NCBI GenBank assembly: GCA_041736155.1
Contig: JBGSUL010000123.1
Location: 45,862 to 109,861, forward strand
DNA: 64,000 nt
Reading direction: 5' to 3'
Source: JANPLN01 sp041736155
Lineage (GTDB): Bacteria > Bdellovibrionota > Bdellovibrionia > Bdellovibrionales > JAGQZY01
This document shows, piece after piece, positions 51,734 through 59,671 of the stretch. Below the pieces are notes generated by a model. That model searched no databases. It saw only the letters and a program-made list of their open reading frames with translations, and was not told the DNA's origin. The first letter of the stretch is position 1. The number at the start of each line of letters is the position of its first letter. The translations under genes and the position numbers were made by a program.

Positions 51734-52698
51734 CGCAAAATCAGACACACAATAATCAACGGACTCGCATGGCTGTCGTGGGAGCTGGACATCTTGGACG
51801 ATTCCATTCACAAAAATTTTCACAAATTCAAGACTGTGAGCTGGTGGGAATTTGCGACGTCGACCTCTCTAAAGCGCAGGCCGTGGCCAGCGAAGTCAAA
51901 AGTGTGGCCTATGATAACTACCGTGCTTTAGAGGGAAAAGTGGATGCGGTGATGGTGGCGACACCGACGACCAACCACTATGAAGTGGCGAAATACTTCT
52001 TAAATCTCGGTGTCCATGTGCAAGTGGAAAAGCCACTCACAGAGTCGGTGAGTGAGGGCGAAGAGCTATGCCGTATCGCCAGTGAAAAAAATCTTGTTTT
52101 GCAAGTGGGTCACGTTGAGCGTTTTAATCCAGCCCTAGTAGCAGCCAAAGACAAACTGGGTATTCCTTTGTTTATTGAGTGCCATCGTCTAGCGCCCTTT
52201 AAACCACGCAGTATTGATGTGGATGTGGTGTTGGATTTGATGATTCATGATCTCGATGTGGTCATGTCGCTCATCAAAAGCCCAGTGAAATCCGTCTCCG
52301 CCATTGGCACGCCAGTCCTTACTAAAACGATTGATATTGCCAATGTTCGTTTGGAGTTTGAATCCAAAGCCATAGCGAATTTGACAGCTTCTCGCGTTTC
52401 ACTCAATTCCATGCGTAAGTTTCGCGTTTTCCAAAAGTCACAGTATCTCTCCATCGATTTTGGCAGTGGCGAAGTAAATCTTACTAAAAAAACCGGCGAA
52501 TGGAAGTTTGGTGAAGAGCCACCTCTGGAGCTAGAGAACTGGAATTTGGAAAAAGGTGATGCTTTGATGGTCGAAGATCGCGCTTTTATTGATGCTGTTC
52601 GCGGGGTTAAACCTTGTTTAGTCACCGGCGAGGATGGGCTCAGAGCCTTGAAAGTCGCGGAGATGATACGTGCCGACATCCAAAAAAGAATCTCTTAA
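51730..52698 (+). CDS. Gfo/Idh/MocA oxidoreductase, GnnA candidate
   Basis: 322 residues from TTG 51730, four-base TTGA overlap with the lpxA stop and AGAGGA eight bases upstream; ATG 51769 lacks a ribosome site. MAVVGAGHLGRFHSQKF is the NAD loop, VMVATPTTNHYEVAKYFLNLGVHVQVEKPLTESV and LVLQVGHVERFNPA carry the E-K-P and H-x-E-R-F-N motifs, and DLMIHDLDVVMSLI the substrate His. Located between lpxA and lpxB, as gnnA is in Acidithiobacillus. GnnA oxidises UDP-GlcNAc at C3 for later transamination by GnnB. No gnnB is in the window. Confidence 0.82.
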   Translation: MTQNQTHNNQRTRMAVVGAGHLGRFHSQKFSQIQDCELVGICDVDLSKAQAVASEVKSVAYDNYRALEGKVDAVMVATPTTNHYEVAKYFLNLGVHVQVEKPLTESVSEGEELCRIASEKNLVLQVGHVERFNPALVAAKDKLGIPLFIECHRLAPFKPRSIDVDVVLDLMIHDLDVVMSLIKSPVKSVSAIGTPVLTKTIDIANVRLEFESKAIANLTASRVSLNSMRKFRVFQKSQYLSIDFGSGEVNLTKKTGEWKFGEEPPLELENWNLEKGDALMVEDRAFIDAVRGVKPCLVTGEDGLRALKVAEMIRADIQKRIS

Positions 52699-52702
52699 TA
52701 TA

Positions 52703-53842
52703 ATGATCGTAGCGGCGGAGGCCTCGAGTGCCTCTTACGCCAAATCACTTTTGCAAATTTGGAACGAGCAAGGTGTGTCGTGGCAAGCAGCGGGCATTGG
52801 CAGTCGCGAGATGGAAGCTTTGGGTTTCCAAATCCTCGGGCGCTCGGAAGAGTTGGCGGTTGTTGGACTTCAGGAAATTATCGCACACTGGGGCGATATC
52901 AAAAAAGCCTTCCACGCTGTGCTCGATGAAGCTGAAAAAAGAAAACCTGATTTTGTATTACTTACGGATTATCCCGAATTTAATCTCCGCCTTGCGAAAA
53001 AACTCAAAGCCTTGGGAATTCCGGTTATTTATTATATTTCTCCGCAGATTTGGGCTTGGCGCCAATATCGTGTTCATCAAATCAAAAAAATTGTGGATTT
53101 GATGCTGGTTATTTTTCCCTTTGAGGAAAAATTTTACAAGAAACACAACATACCTGTGCGTTTTGTTGGGCATCCGCTTTTAGAACAGCTTGCTGGGAAA
53201 ACAGAAAACCTCACTCGCGTTCCCGAACTCCGCACAAAACTTTTGGGCGGCAAAAAACATATTTTAGGACTGATGCCCGGAAGTCGTCGCAGCGAACTCA
53301 AGTTTAATCTTAAGACACAAATTGCGGTGGCAAAAGAAGTGGTCAAGTCCCACCCTGAAGTTCAGCCGGTGCTGCTGATTGCGCCGTCTCTGGAGGAGGA
53401 GTACGTCAAAAGTCTATGCAAAGAGCATGGCTACGACGGCTTGTACTTAAAAGATGATCCATTTGTGATGATCCATTGTACTGACGAAATCATTTGCGCC
53501 TCGGGCACGGCCACCCTGATGGTGGGTCTCTGTGAAAAACCCATGGTGATCATGTATAAAATGAACTTTCTCTCCGCAAAGTTAGCAAAACTTTTGGTCA
53601 ACAAAATTCCTTTTTTCGGCATGGTCAATTTGATTGCGCAGAAAGAAATTGTTCCAGAGCGCTTCCAGGAAAGAGCTTCGGTACAAGAGCTGAGTCGCTG
53701 TTTGCTGCAAATCATCGAAGATAAATCGTACCGCGAGCAAATGATCGCAAATTTAAAAAATCTCAAAGTTCAGTTGGGGCAAGGCAATGGCCTTAAGAAT
53801 CTCGCGCAGAGTCTGTTGGAATTCCAACGAGCACAGAAATGA
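52703..53842 (+). CDS. lpxB: lipid-A-disaccharide synthase LpxB
   Basis: 379 residues from ATG 52703, four bases after the previous stop; an earlier GTG at 52670 would only overlap the upstream gene. GT19 motifs: MIVAAEASSASYAKSLL at the start, LLTDYPEFNLRLAKK, YYISPQIWAWRQYRV, FVGHPLLE, LMPGSRRSEL, ICASGTATL and MVIMYKMN. Joins UDP-diacyl sugar with lipid X on the inner face of the inner membrane. No visible ribosome site, so translation is probably coupled. Confidence 0.95.
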   Translation: MIVAAEASSASYAKSLLQIWNEQGVSWQAAGIGSREMEALGFQILGRSEELAVVGLQEIIAHWGDIKKAFHAVLDEAEKRKPDFVLLTDYPEFNLRLAKKLKALGIPVIYYISPQIWAWRQYRVHQIKKIVDLMLVIFPFEEKFYKKHNIPVRFVGHPLLEQLAGKTENLTRVPELRTKLLGGKKHILGLMPGSRRSELKFNLKTQIAVAKEVVKSHPEVQPVLLIAPSLEEEYVKSLCKEHGYDGLYLKDDPFVMIHCTDEIICASGTATLMVGLCEKPMVIMYKMNFLSAKLAKLLVNKIPFFGMVNLIAQKEIVPERFQERASVQELSRCLLQIIEDKSYREQMIANLKNLKVQLGQGNGLKNLAQSLLEFQRAQK

Positions 53843-54840
53843 TTTCGTGGGTTTTCTTTCCATTTGAATTCATTTTTTATATCTTGGTGCGGATACGCCA
53901 TTTCCTTTACGACTCCGGTTTTTTAAAAACGATTTCCTTTTCTCGTCCCGTGGTTGTGGTCGGCAACCTCAGCGCTGGCGGCACAGGCAAAACCCCTCAT
54001 GTTTTTTGGTTGGCACAACAGCTCAAGAAACAAAAAAAGAAAGTCGTTATCGTGAGTCGCGGTTATGGCGGTCATTATGGAGGCTACGCTACACGCGTGG
54101 ATGCCAGCCTGGAAAATGCTGCTGCCGTCTTTGGCGACGAGCCGGTGTTTTATCAACGTCATCTGGAAGTACCTGTGTATGTGGCGCATGACCGATCCTC
54201 TGCCGTGGCGATGGCTCTGCAAGAGCACTCTCCGGATGTGATTCTTTCCGACGATGGTTTTCAGCACCGCCGTCTGGGACGAAATACAGACATTGTTTTG
54301 ATCGATAGCACAAACACCAACACGGCACTTTTTCCGCGGGGGCGTTTTCGCGAGCCGCTTTCTTCTCTTAAAAGAGCCCACTTTGTGATTCTGACCAAGG
54401 TCAACTTGGCCACGCACGAACAAAAAGAAAAATGGCTATTGCATTTAGCAAAATATGGATTTTCTTTAGCGCAGCAGAATCTTTTTCTGTCAGAAATGCA
54501 TATAAGCCAGATAGAAATTCTGCGTGGGGTGGGGGAATTAAAAAACCGAGATGAGGTTTTTCTGGCTTCTTCGATCGCCAGTCCCAAAACTTTTTATCAA
54601 ATGTTAGAGAACTCATTGACCATCAAAAAACACTTTGAATTTCCTGACCACTTTTTATGGACGCAAAAAGACGTGGATCGTCTGGAAGCCGAAGCTCTTA
54701 AACAGGGCGTGAAAAATATTGTGGTGACTGAAAAAGATGCGGTGAAATTAGATCCATTGGTCTTTCGTTATGTGCAGGTTTATGTGGCTCATTTGGGCCT
54801 GAAAGTGACCCCCGCTTTCCCTACGGAAACATTGCTATAA
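53839..54840 (+). CDS. lpxK: tetraacyldisaccharide 4'-kinase LpxK
   Basis: 333 residues, ATGA overlap with lpxB. An N-terminal hydrophobic helix (about 1-28) anchors it; VVVVGNLSAGGTGKTPHVFWLAQQL is the P-loop, VIVSRGYGG, GDEPVFYQRH, ILSDDGFQHRRL and VVTEKDAVKL are kinase signatures. Phosphorylates the lipid A 4' position. In Bdellovibrio the published lipid A has mannose in place of phosphates, so retention of lpxK suggests the phosphate is made and then replaced. End of the bamA-lpxK run. Confidence 0.95.
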   Translation: MISWVFFPFEFIFYILVRIRHFLYDSGFLKTISFSRPVVVVGNLSAGGTGKTPHVFWLAQQLKKQKKKVVIVSRGYGGHYGGYATRVDASLENAAAVFGDEPVFYQRHLEVPVYVAHDRSSAVAMALQEHSPDVILSDDGFQHRRLGRNTDIVLIDSTNTNTALFPRGRFREPLSSLKRAHFVILTKVNLATHEQKEKWLLHLAKYGFSLAQQNLFLSEMHISQIEILRGVGELKNRDEVFLASSIASPKTFYQMLENSLTIKKHFEFPDHFLWTQKDVDRLEAEALKQGVKNIVVTEKDAVKLDPLVFRYVQVYVAHLGLKVTPAFPTETLL

Positions 54841-54910
54841 AATAATCACAAGGTCTAGTATTCAAAGCGCATGTTTCGTTTGTTTGTGTAAGTGCCTTGG
54901 GCTTTAAGAC

Positions 54911-54938
54911 TTTACAATAGTGAACCTATTAGTAAAAT
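54911..54938 (+). promoter_or_regulatory. sigma-70-type promoter of the DUF3108 operon
   Basis: TTTACA (54911-54916), 16-base spacer, TAAAAT (54933-54938); each differs from consensus by one base. Start codon is 23 bases further on. Confidence 0.65.
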
Positions 54939-54961
54939 AGAGACGTTGAGCGGAAGGTTTT

Positions 54962-56038
54962 ATGAAGAACAATCTATTTTGGATCGCCATTGTAGGATTA
55001 TTTTTAGGTGCATGTGCTTCCCTTTACACGGATTATGATAAAACTCTTTTGGAGAATACAGAGTTTGATAGCGGCGTGAAGGTACAAGAGATCGCTCCTC
55101 CTACGACACCAGTGGCCTCGGGTAAGGAAGTCACTGCTCCGACGGAACCCGCGCAACTCATAGAGAAGGCGAAACCGACGCCACCGGCACCCAGCAAGCA
55201 ACCACCGCTTATCAAAGCACCTCCCCAAAAAACAAAATCTAAAAAAACTAAAACCATCGAAGCCGAAGCCAAGTCTCTTCCGCTCAAACACGAACCTTCC
55301 CTCGAAGACGGAGCGGGCTTTATTGGGCGTCGCCCGATCGTCGAACCTTTTGTGGAAGGTGAAGAGTTGACCTATCAACTTTCGTATTTTGCCGTCGAAG
55401 CCGGGCGCTTATCGATGAAAACCAGTCCTTTTGTCCAGGTGAATGGACGAAAGTCCTATCGTTTTAATCTCCATGCACGTTCCAGTTCTGTCTTTTCTTT
55501 ATTCTACACAGTGGATGATCGTGCGGAGTCCTTTCTTGATTACGACGAGTTGATCCCCTATAGCTACACGATCAGTGCGCGCGAAACAAAACAGATCCGC
55601 GACGTAAAAACCCTTTTTAATTGGCAAACCATGCGAGGGAAAACGTGGGATAAAAAGCTAAAAAAAGGTCACCGCGAGCCAGAAGAAAAAATCTACGATT
55701 GGGAAATTCTTCCTTATTCGCAAAACGTTGTGACCGTTGCGTATTACATGCGTTGTTTTCACTATGAGGTGGGCAAAGAAATCTCCGTGCGTGTGGCTCA
55801 CGAGGGAACAAATATTATTATGACGGCAAAAATACTCAGAGAAGAGAAGCTCAAAACGGGAGCTGGGGTGTTTGACACATTTGTGATTAAACCAGAGTTT
55901 GAGATCGACGGTGTGTTTAAAAAGGTCGGCGACGTGTTTATGTGGATTACAAATGATAAATACCATCGAATCGCGCGCATTGAGTCGAAAATAAAAATCG
56001 GAAAAGTTGTCGCGGATCTGGTACAAATTTCACCATGA
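54962..56038 (+). CDS. DUF3108-family lipoprotein
   Basis: 358 residues. Lipobox FLGA-C at residue 18, then a Pro/Lys-rich flexible linker to about 115, then DUF3108 (EGEELTYQLSYFAVEAGRLSMKTSP, FYTVDDRAESFLD, YDWEILPYSQNVVTVAYYMR, GAGVFDTFVIKPEFEIDGVFKKVGDVFMWITND). The domain is beta-rich and its function is unknown. ATGA overlap with the following heptosyltransferase gene. Location next to LPS genes suggests envelope work. Confidence 0.85.
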   Translation: MKNNLFWIAIVGLFLGACASLYTDYDKTLLENTEFDSGVKVQEIAPPTTPVASGKEVTAPTEPAQLIEKAKPTPPAPSKQPPLIKAPPQKTKSKKTKTIEAEAKSLPLKHEPSLEDGAGFIGRRPIVEPFVEGEELTYQLSYFAVEAGRLSMKTSPFVQVNGRKSYRFNLHARSSSVFSLFYTVDDRAESFLDYDELIPYSYTISARETKQIRDVKTLFNWQTMRGKTWDKKLKKGHREPEEKIYDWEILPYSQNVVTVAYYMRCFHYEVGKEISVRVAHEGTNIIMTAKILREEKLKTGAGVFDTFVIKPEFEIDGVFKKVGDVFMWITNDKYHRIARIESKIKIGKVVADLVQISP

Positions 56039-57078
56039 TCCTTTACATCCAAACAGCTTTTTTAGGTGACCTTTTGCTGAGTGTTCCAGCACTCAAAAAG
56101 CTGCGTGAAATTTACCCTCATCAAAAAATACATCTTTTATGTCGTAAAGGTTTGGGTTCTTTGCTCAAAGAGAATCATTTGGTCGATGACGTGTTTGATT
56201 CTTTTCGTGGCACGAAGCCCACCATGCACGAGATTCGCCAATTTTTTAAAAACAATCACTATGAAGTTCTCATTTGTCCCCATGAATCTTTTCGCTCATT
56301 ATTGATTTCACGCACTATCTCGGCTGATAAAAAAATCGCCTATCAAAGTTTTTTGGGAAAGTTTGTCTATGATCAAATGATTCCTCGACCGATGCATTTT
56401 CCCGAAGCCCTAAGGCAAATCAGTCTCTTAAGTTTGCTGAGTTCCGAAGTGCAGAAGCAAATGGCCACGTGGAAAGAATCCGCACCGTTTAAAGTACTTC
56501 CTCCTGAAACCTCGATGTTAGTGGAAAGATATAAAGATCCTGAGAACCGTCGTCGCTGGCGTCGACAGTATGGTTTGAGTGAGCAAGGGTCCGTGGTGTG
56601 TTTAGCTCCGGGAAGTGTATGGCCGACCAAACAATGGGGTGTGGAAAAATACAGTGAACTCGCAAAGACGCTCATTGCAAAAGGGCTGAAGGTGCTTTTG
56701 GTGGGGAGTGCGGCAGAAATGCCGTTGGCTCAACAAATCGCTAACGAAAACCCGCTGGTGATCAATCAGGTGGGGAAAACACAATTGCTCGAACTGGCAG
56801 AGATTATAGCCTTTGCGGATGTTCTTGTGAGTAATGACAGTGGGGCCATGCATATGGGATCCTTGGTAGGAACGCCGACTGTGAGTATTTTTGGCCCCAC
56901 AGTGCAAAGTTTTGGGTATCAGCCGTGGAATCCGCAAGCGGTGGTCTTGGAAAATAGACAACTTGGTTGCCGTCCGTGTGCGATCCATGGCGGAAAAGTG
57001 TGTCCAATTGGGACACATGAGTGCATGAAGTCCATTCCAGTTGAACTTGTAAAAGAGACTGTTTACAATCAATTATGA
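56035..57078 (+). CDS. ADP-heptose:LPS heptosyltransferase, GT9 family
   Basis: 347 residues. ILYIQTAFLGDLLLSVPALKKL is the N-terminal GT-B motif (G-D-x-L-x-x-x-P-A-L), PGSVWPTKQWGVEKYSELAKTL and VLVSNDSGAMHMGSLVGTPTVSIFGPT the nucleotide-binding part (D-S-G-x-x-H). Resembles WaaF/WaaC/RfaQ. Transfers heptose onto the LPS inner core in the cytoplasm. A short C-terminal cysteine set (GCRPC, VCPIGTHEC) is typical of WaaF-like proteins. Overlaps genes on both sides by four bases. Confidence 0.9.
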   Translation: MILYIQTAFLGDLLLSVPALKKLREIYPHQKIHLLCRKGLGSLLKENHLVDDVFDSFRGTKPTMHEIRQFFKNNHYEVLICPHESFRSLLISRTISADKKIAYQSFLGKFVYDQMIPRPMHFPEALRQISLLSLLSSEVQKQMATWKESAPFKVLPPETSMLVERYKDPENRRRWRRQYGLSEQGSVVCLAPGSVWPTKQWGVEKYSELAKTLIAKGLKVLLVGSAAEMPLAQQIANENPLVINQVGKTQLLELAEIIAFADVLVSNDSGAMHMGSLVGTPTVSIFGPTVQSFGYQPWNPQAVVLENRQLGCRPCAIHGGKVCPIGTHECMKSIPVELVKETVYNQL

Positions 57079-57422
57079 TGTTTATTCTCATTTTATTAAC
57101 AGGATTGTCTCAGGCGCAAATAGGTCCAAAATCAAAGGACGTCTGTTTGCAAAATTTGGCCTCTTTGCAGGATGTTTTGAATCGTTCAACGGACTGCAAG
57201 TGGAATCCCTATCCAGAGAGTAAATATGATACGACAACCAGGCGTTGCAGTGGCACTTTTGTGTGCAAGACACCCTATCCAGAACAAACGCCAACCTACC
57301 TTGTTCCAAAAGCCGCCTGTGTCATGCCTAATCCGCCTCCGGGTGGACTTTGCGGGAATATGGATGCGGCTTGCAAAAAATCATTTATCGATCTTGAACG
57401 CGTGGAGTGCAATCGTCTTTGA
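57075..57422 (+). CDS. small cysteine-rich exported protein
   Basis: 115 residues, signal peptide about 1-15 (LSQA-Q). Eight cysteines in about 100 mature residues. KDVCLQNLASLQDVLNRSTDC and SGTFVCK line up with EVCIANYEGLEKILRGSRC and SILQCK in the next gene, so the two are paralogues. No known family. ATGATG start overlaps the heptosyltransferase stop. Confidence 0.7.
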   Translation: MMFILILLTGLSQAQIGPKSKDVCLQNLASLQDVLNRSTDCKWNPYPESKYDTTTRRCSGTFVCKTPYPEQTPTYLVPKAACVMPNPPPGGLCGNMDAACKKSFIDLERVECNRL

Positions 57423-57451
57423 GATAAAGTTTCAAAGACTTTGGGGTCAAA

Positions 57452-57901
57452 ATGTTAGAGTTTTTCCTCTCAGTATCCTTGGTTTGGTCGGCGCAGGGGC
57501 CCACTCTGCAAGAAGTTTGTATAGCCAACTACGAGGGCCTAGAAAAAATTTTGCGTGGCAGCCGTTGTGATATGAAAATCATGACGGAAAAAGAAAAAAA
57601 CAATTGTAGTTCTATTCTCCAGTGCAAAATTTCTGCAGAGCTTTATCCAGAAGTAAAACTGTGTCTGGATGCCAATACAAGAATGGGAGCTGAGGGTGAC
57701 CAGGTCACAAACGATCAGATAAATGCATATTTGGTCAGTGCAAAAAAGGAATGCGATACGGCTGACAGCTATCGCATGAAGTGTGCTTACGAGCCAGGAA
57801 CATTGCAGGGGCGTCCCACAGGGGCCGACCCCAACACCACAGCCGAAGATTGTCTTCTGCGCACGCGGCCTTTGCCCACGGGCACAGGCACGGCGCCATG
57901 A
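57452..57901 (+). CDS. small cysteine-rich exported protein, paralogue of preceding
   Basis: 149 residues, signal peptide about 1-14. Conserves the V-C-x-x-N-x-x-x-L and C-x-x-x-x-C-K pattern of the preceding protein and adds a helical part with four more cysteines and a Pro/Thr-rich end. Stop overlaps the next ATG. Function unknown. Confidence 0.7.
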   Translation: MLEFFLSVSLVWSAQGPTLQEVCIANYEGLEKILRGSRCDMKIMTEKEKNNCSSILQCKISAELYPEVKLCLDANTRMGAEGDQVTNDQINAYLVSAKKECDTADSYRMKCAYEPGTLQGRPTGADPNTTAEDCLLRTRPLPTGTGTAP

Positions 57902-58176
57902 TGTTTTCGCTTTTACTTTTAGTTTCGGTCTTTTTAAGTTCCGCAAAGTCCACTGTTTTGGTCGAGGGCACCATTGTCGCTTATGATGAGACGACGGTGT
58001 TGTTAAAACAACAATCGGGAGCACAACTGACGGTGCCAAGATCACTATTGCCAAAGCAAAAAGGGATTCGTGTGGGGGCAGAAAAAGTAAAGATAGAACT
58101 ATCGCCCGCCGATTTTGCTCGCCTCAATGCCAAGGTGTTACAAAAAGCCGAAGCGAAAATGGCGAAAAAGCCTTAA
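57898..58176 (+). CDS. small exported protein
   Basis: 92 residues from ATG 57898 (ATGA overlap); a longer frame from 57781 is out of place over the previous gene. Signal peptide MMFSLLLLVSVFLSSA. Mature part starts with a short beta-barrel-like stretch (VLVEGTIVAYDETTVLLKQQSGAQLTVPRSLL) and ends in a basic helix. No family recognised. Confidence 0.65.
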   Translation: MMFSLLLLVSVFLSSAKSTVLVEGTIVAYDETTVLLKQQSGAQLTVPRSLLPKQKGIRVGAEKVKIELSPADFARLNAKVLQKAEAKMAKKP

Positions 58177-58179
58177 CGA

Positions 58180-58208
58180 CGAGATCCTTCGCTTCGCTCA
58201 GGATGACG
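58180..58208. repeat. REP-like palindrome, family B copy 2
   Basis: CGAGATCCTTCGCTTCGCTC then AGGATGACG, differing by one base from the copy at 45426-45454. Four bases after the stop at 58176, in the gap between convergent genes. Confidence 0.85.
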
Positions 58209-58228
58209 AATTACTTCATTCGGGACGT

Positions 58229-58251
58229 GTGACGTGCCCCGGGCACGTCAC
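58229..58251. other. GC-rich palindrome containing the regulator stop codon
   Basis: GTGACGTGCCC / GGGCACGTCAC with one base between. The TGA stop of the NtrC-type regulator (minus strand, 58248-58250) is inside the stem. No T-run, so it is not a classical terminator. Confidence 0.6.
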
Positions 58252-59639
58252 TTCTTGCTGTAGTCCTTAGGAACAATGCTGAATTTCTTAATCTTACGAA
58301 GAAGAGTGTTCTTGGGAATGTTCGCGTTGGCTACGGTTTGATTGATGCGACCATTGTTGGCCTTCAAAGCATTGATGATAAAATCCTTTTCGGCGTCTTC
58401 TTTAAATTTTTCAAAATTGAGAGCTTCTTGAGGAAATTGATTAGCCATCAGTGTTTTTTGCAATTCATCCGGCAGAAGAGAAACTGTGATGGTTTCTTCG
58501 GGATTCATAATCACAATTCGCTCAATCATATTTTCCAACTCGCGAATATTTCCCGGCCAGGTGTGTTTTTTGAGTGCGGATAAAAATTGGGGATCCATTG
58601 CAGGAACCGTCTTTTGGTACTTTTGGCAAAACTTGTTGAGAAAATAAGAAGTTAAATTTTCGATGTCCTCGATACGATCGCGCAGAGGTGGCAAAAAGAT
58701 CGGCATCACGTTGAGACGATAGAAAAGATCTTCACGAAAACGGCCTTCAAAAATTAATTTTTCTAAATTCTGATTTGTCGCTGCAATGATGCGCGCCGAG
58801 GTTTCTAATTCGCGATTGGAGCCTACCGGATTAAACTTCTTTTCCTGAAGAACGCGCAGAAGTTTGACTTGCGTTTCTGGTCGTAGCTCGGCGATTTCAT
58901 CTAAAAAGAGTGTGCCTTCGTTGGCGAGTTGAAACTTTCCGATCTTTCTTTCATCAGCACCGGTAAAGGCTCCCTTCTCATGGCCAAAAAGTTCACTCTC
59001 AATTAAACCTTCCGTGAGCGCACCACAGTTGATAGCGATAAAGGGTGAAAACTTACGGTGAGAATTGTAATGAATAGCACGTGCCACAAGCTCTTTACCT
59101 GTGCCGTTTTCTCCGCGAATGAGTACGGTCGTTTCAACCTTGCTCACTTTGTAGACCAGATTGAAAACTTCGCGCATTTTCTGCGATTCGCCAGCAAAAT
59201 CGGTATTGATATCATCATCGAAGATCGGCAGAGAGGCCACAACATCTTTAACGAGTTCTTTGGCTTCTTGAGATTTTTTAAAAATTTCTATTAATTTACC
59301 ACGATGGATGGGCTTTTCGAGATAATCGAAGGCTCCCTCTTTGATAGCCTCAATGGCATCGCGGACATTGGTGTGCGCGGTGAGAATGACCACGAAGGTT
59401 CGCGGATCTAATTCTTTAATTTTTTGGAGAGCTGTCAAACCGTCCATTTGTGGCATTTTGACGTCCATAATAATTAAGTCGTAAAAATTCTTCTCGACGA
59501 GTTGGAGAGCTTCTACACCGTTGGCCGCTTGATCGCAGGTGAGTGAGGTTGAGCTGATCTCCTGTTGGAGGATGGTAATGACGGAAGAGCGTAAATCGCT
59601 TTCATCGTCGACAATTAAAATGCGGATGGGTTTTTCCAT
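58248..59639 (-). CDS. NtrC-family response regulator (REC-AAA-Fis)
   Basis: 463 residues from ATG 59639, seven bases after AGGTGA; a TTG two codons upstream is less well placed. REC domain 1-120 with phospho-acceptor Asp in LIIMDVKMPQMDG; sigma-54 AAA domain about 148-385 with Walker A GENGTGKE, GAFTGA intact (ESELFGHEKGAFTGA), Walker B GTLFLDEIAEL, and R-finger region FREDLFYRLNV; Fis-type HTH at the end (INQTVANANIPKNTLLRKIKKF). Activates sigma-54 promoters. Paired with the histidine kinase upstream. Confidence 0.95.
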   Translation of the reverse strand: MEKPIRILIVDDESDLRSSVITILQQEISSTSLTCDQAANGVEALQLVEKNFYDLIIMDVKMPQMDGLTALQKIKELDPRTFVVILTAHTNVRDAIEAIKEGAFDYLEKPIHRGKLIEIFKKSQEAKELVKDVVASLPIFDDDINTDFAGESQKMREVFNLVYKVSKVETTVLIRGENGTGKELVARAIHYNSHRKFSPFIAINCGALTEGLIESELFGHEKGAFTGADERKIGKFQLANEGTLFLDEIAELRPETQVKLLRVLQEKKFNPVGSNRELETSARIIAATNQNLEKLIFEGRFREDLFYRLNVMPIFLPPLRDRIEDIENLTSYFLNKFCQKYQKTVPAMDPQFLSALKKHTWPGNIRELENMIERIVIMNPEETITVSLLPDELQKTLMANQFPQEALNFEKFKEDAEKDFIINALKANNGRINQTVANANIPKNTLLRKIKKFSIVPKDYSKK

Positions 59640-59671
59640 GCTCAAATCACCTTTCTTGTGAGAGGGTTGTT

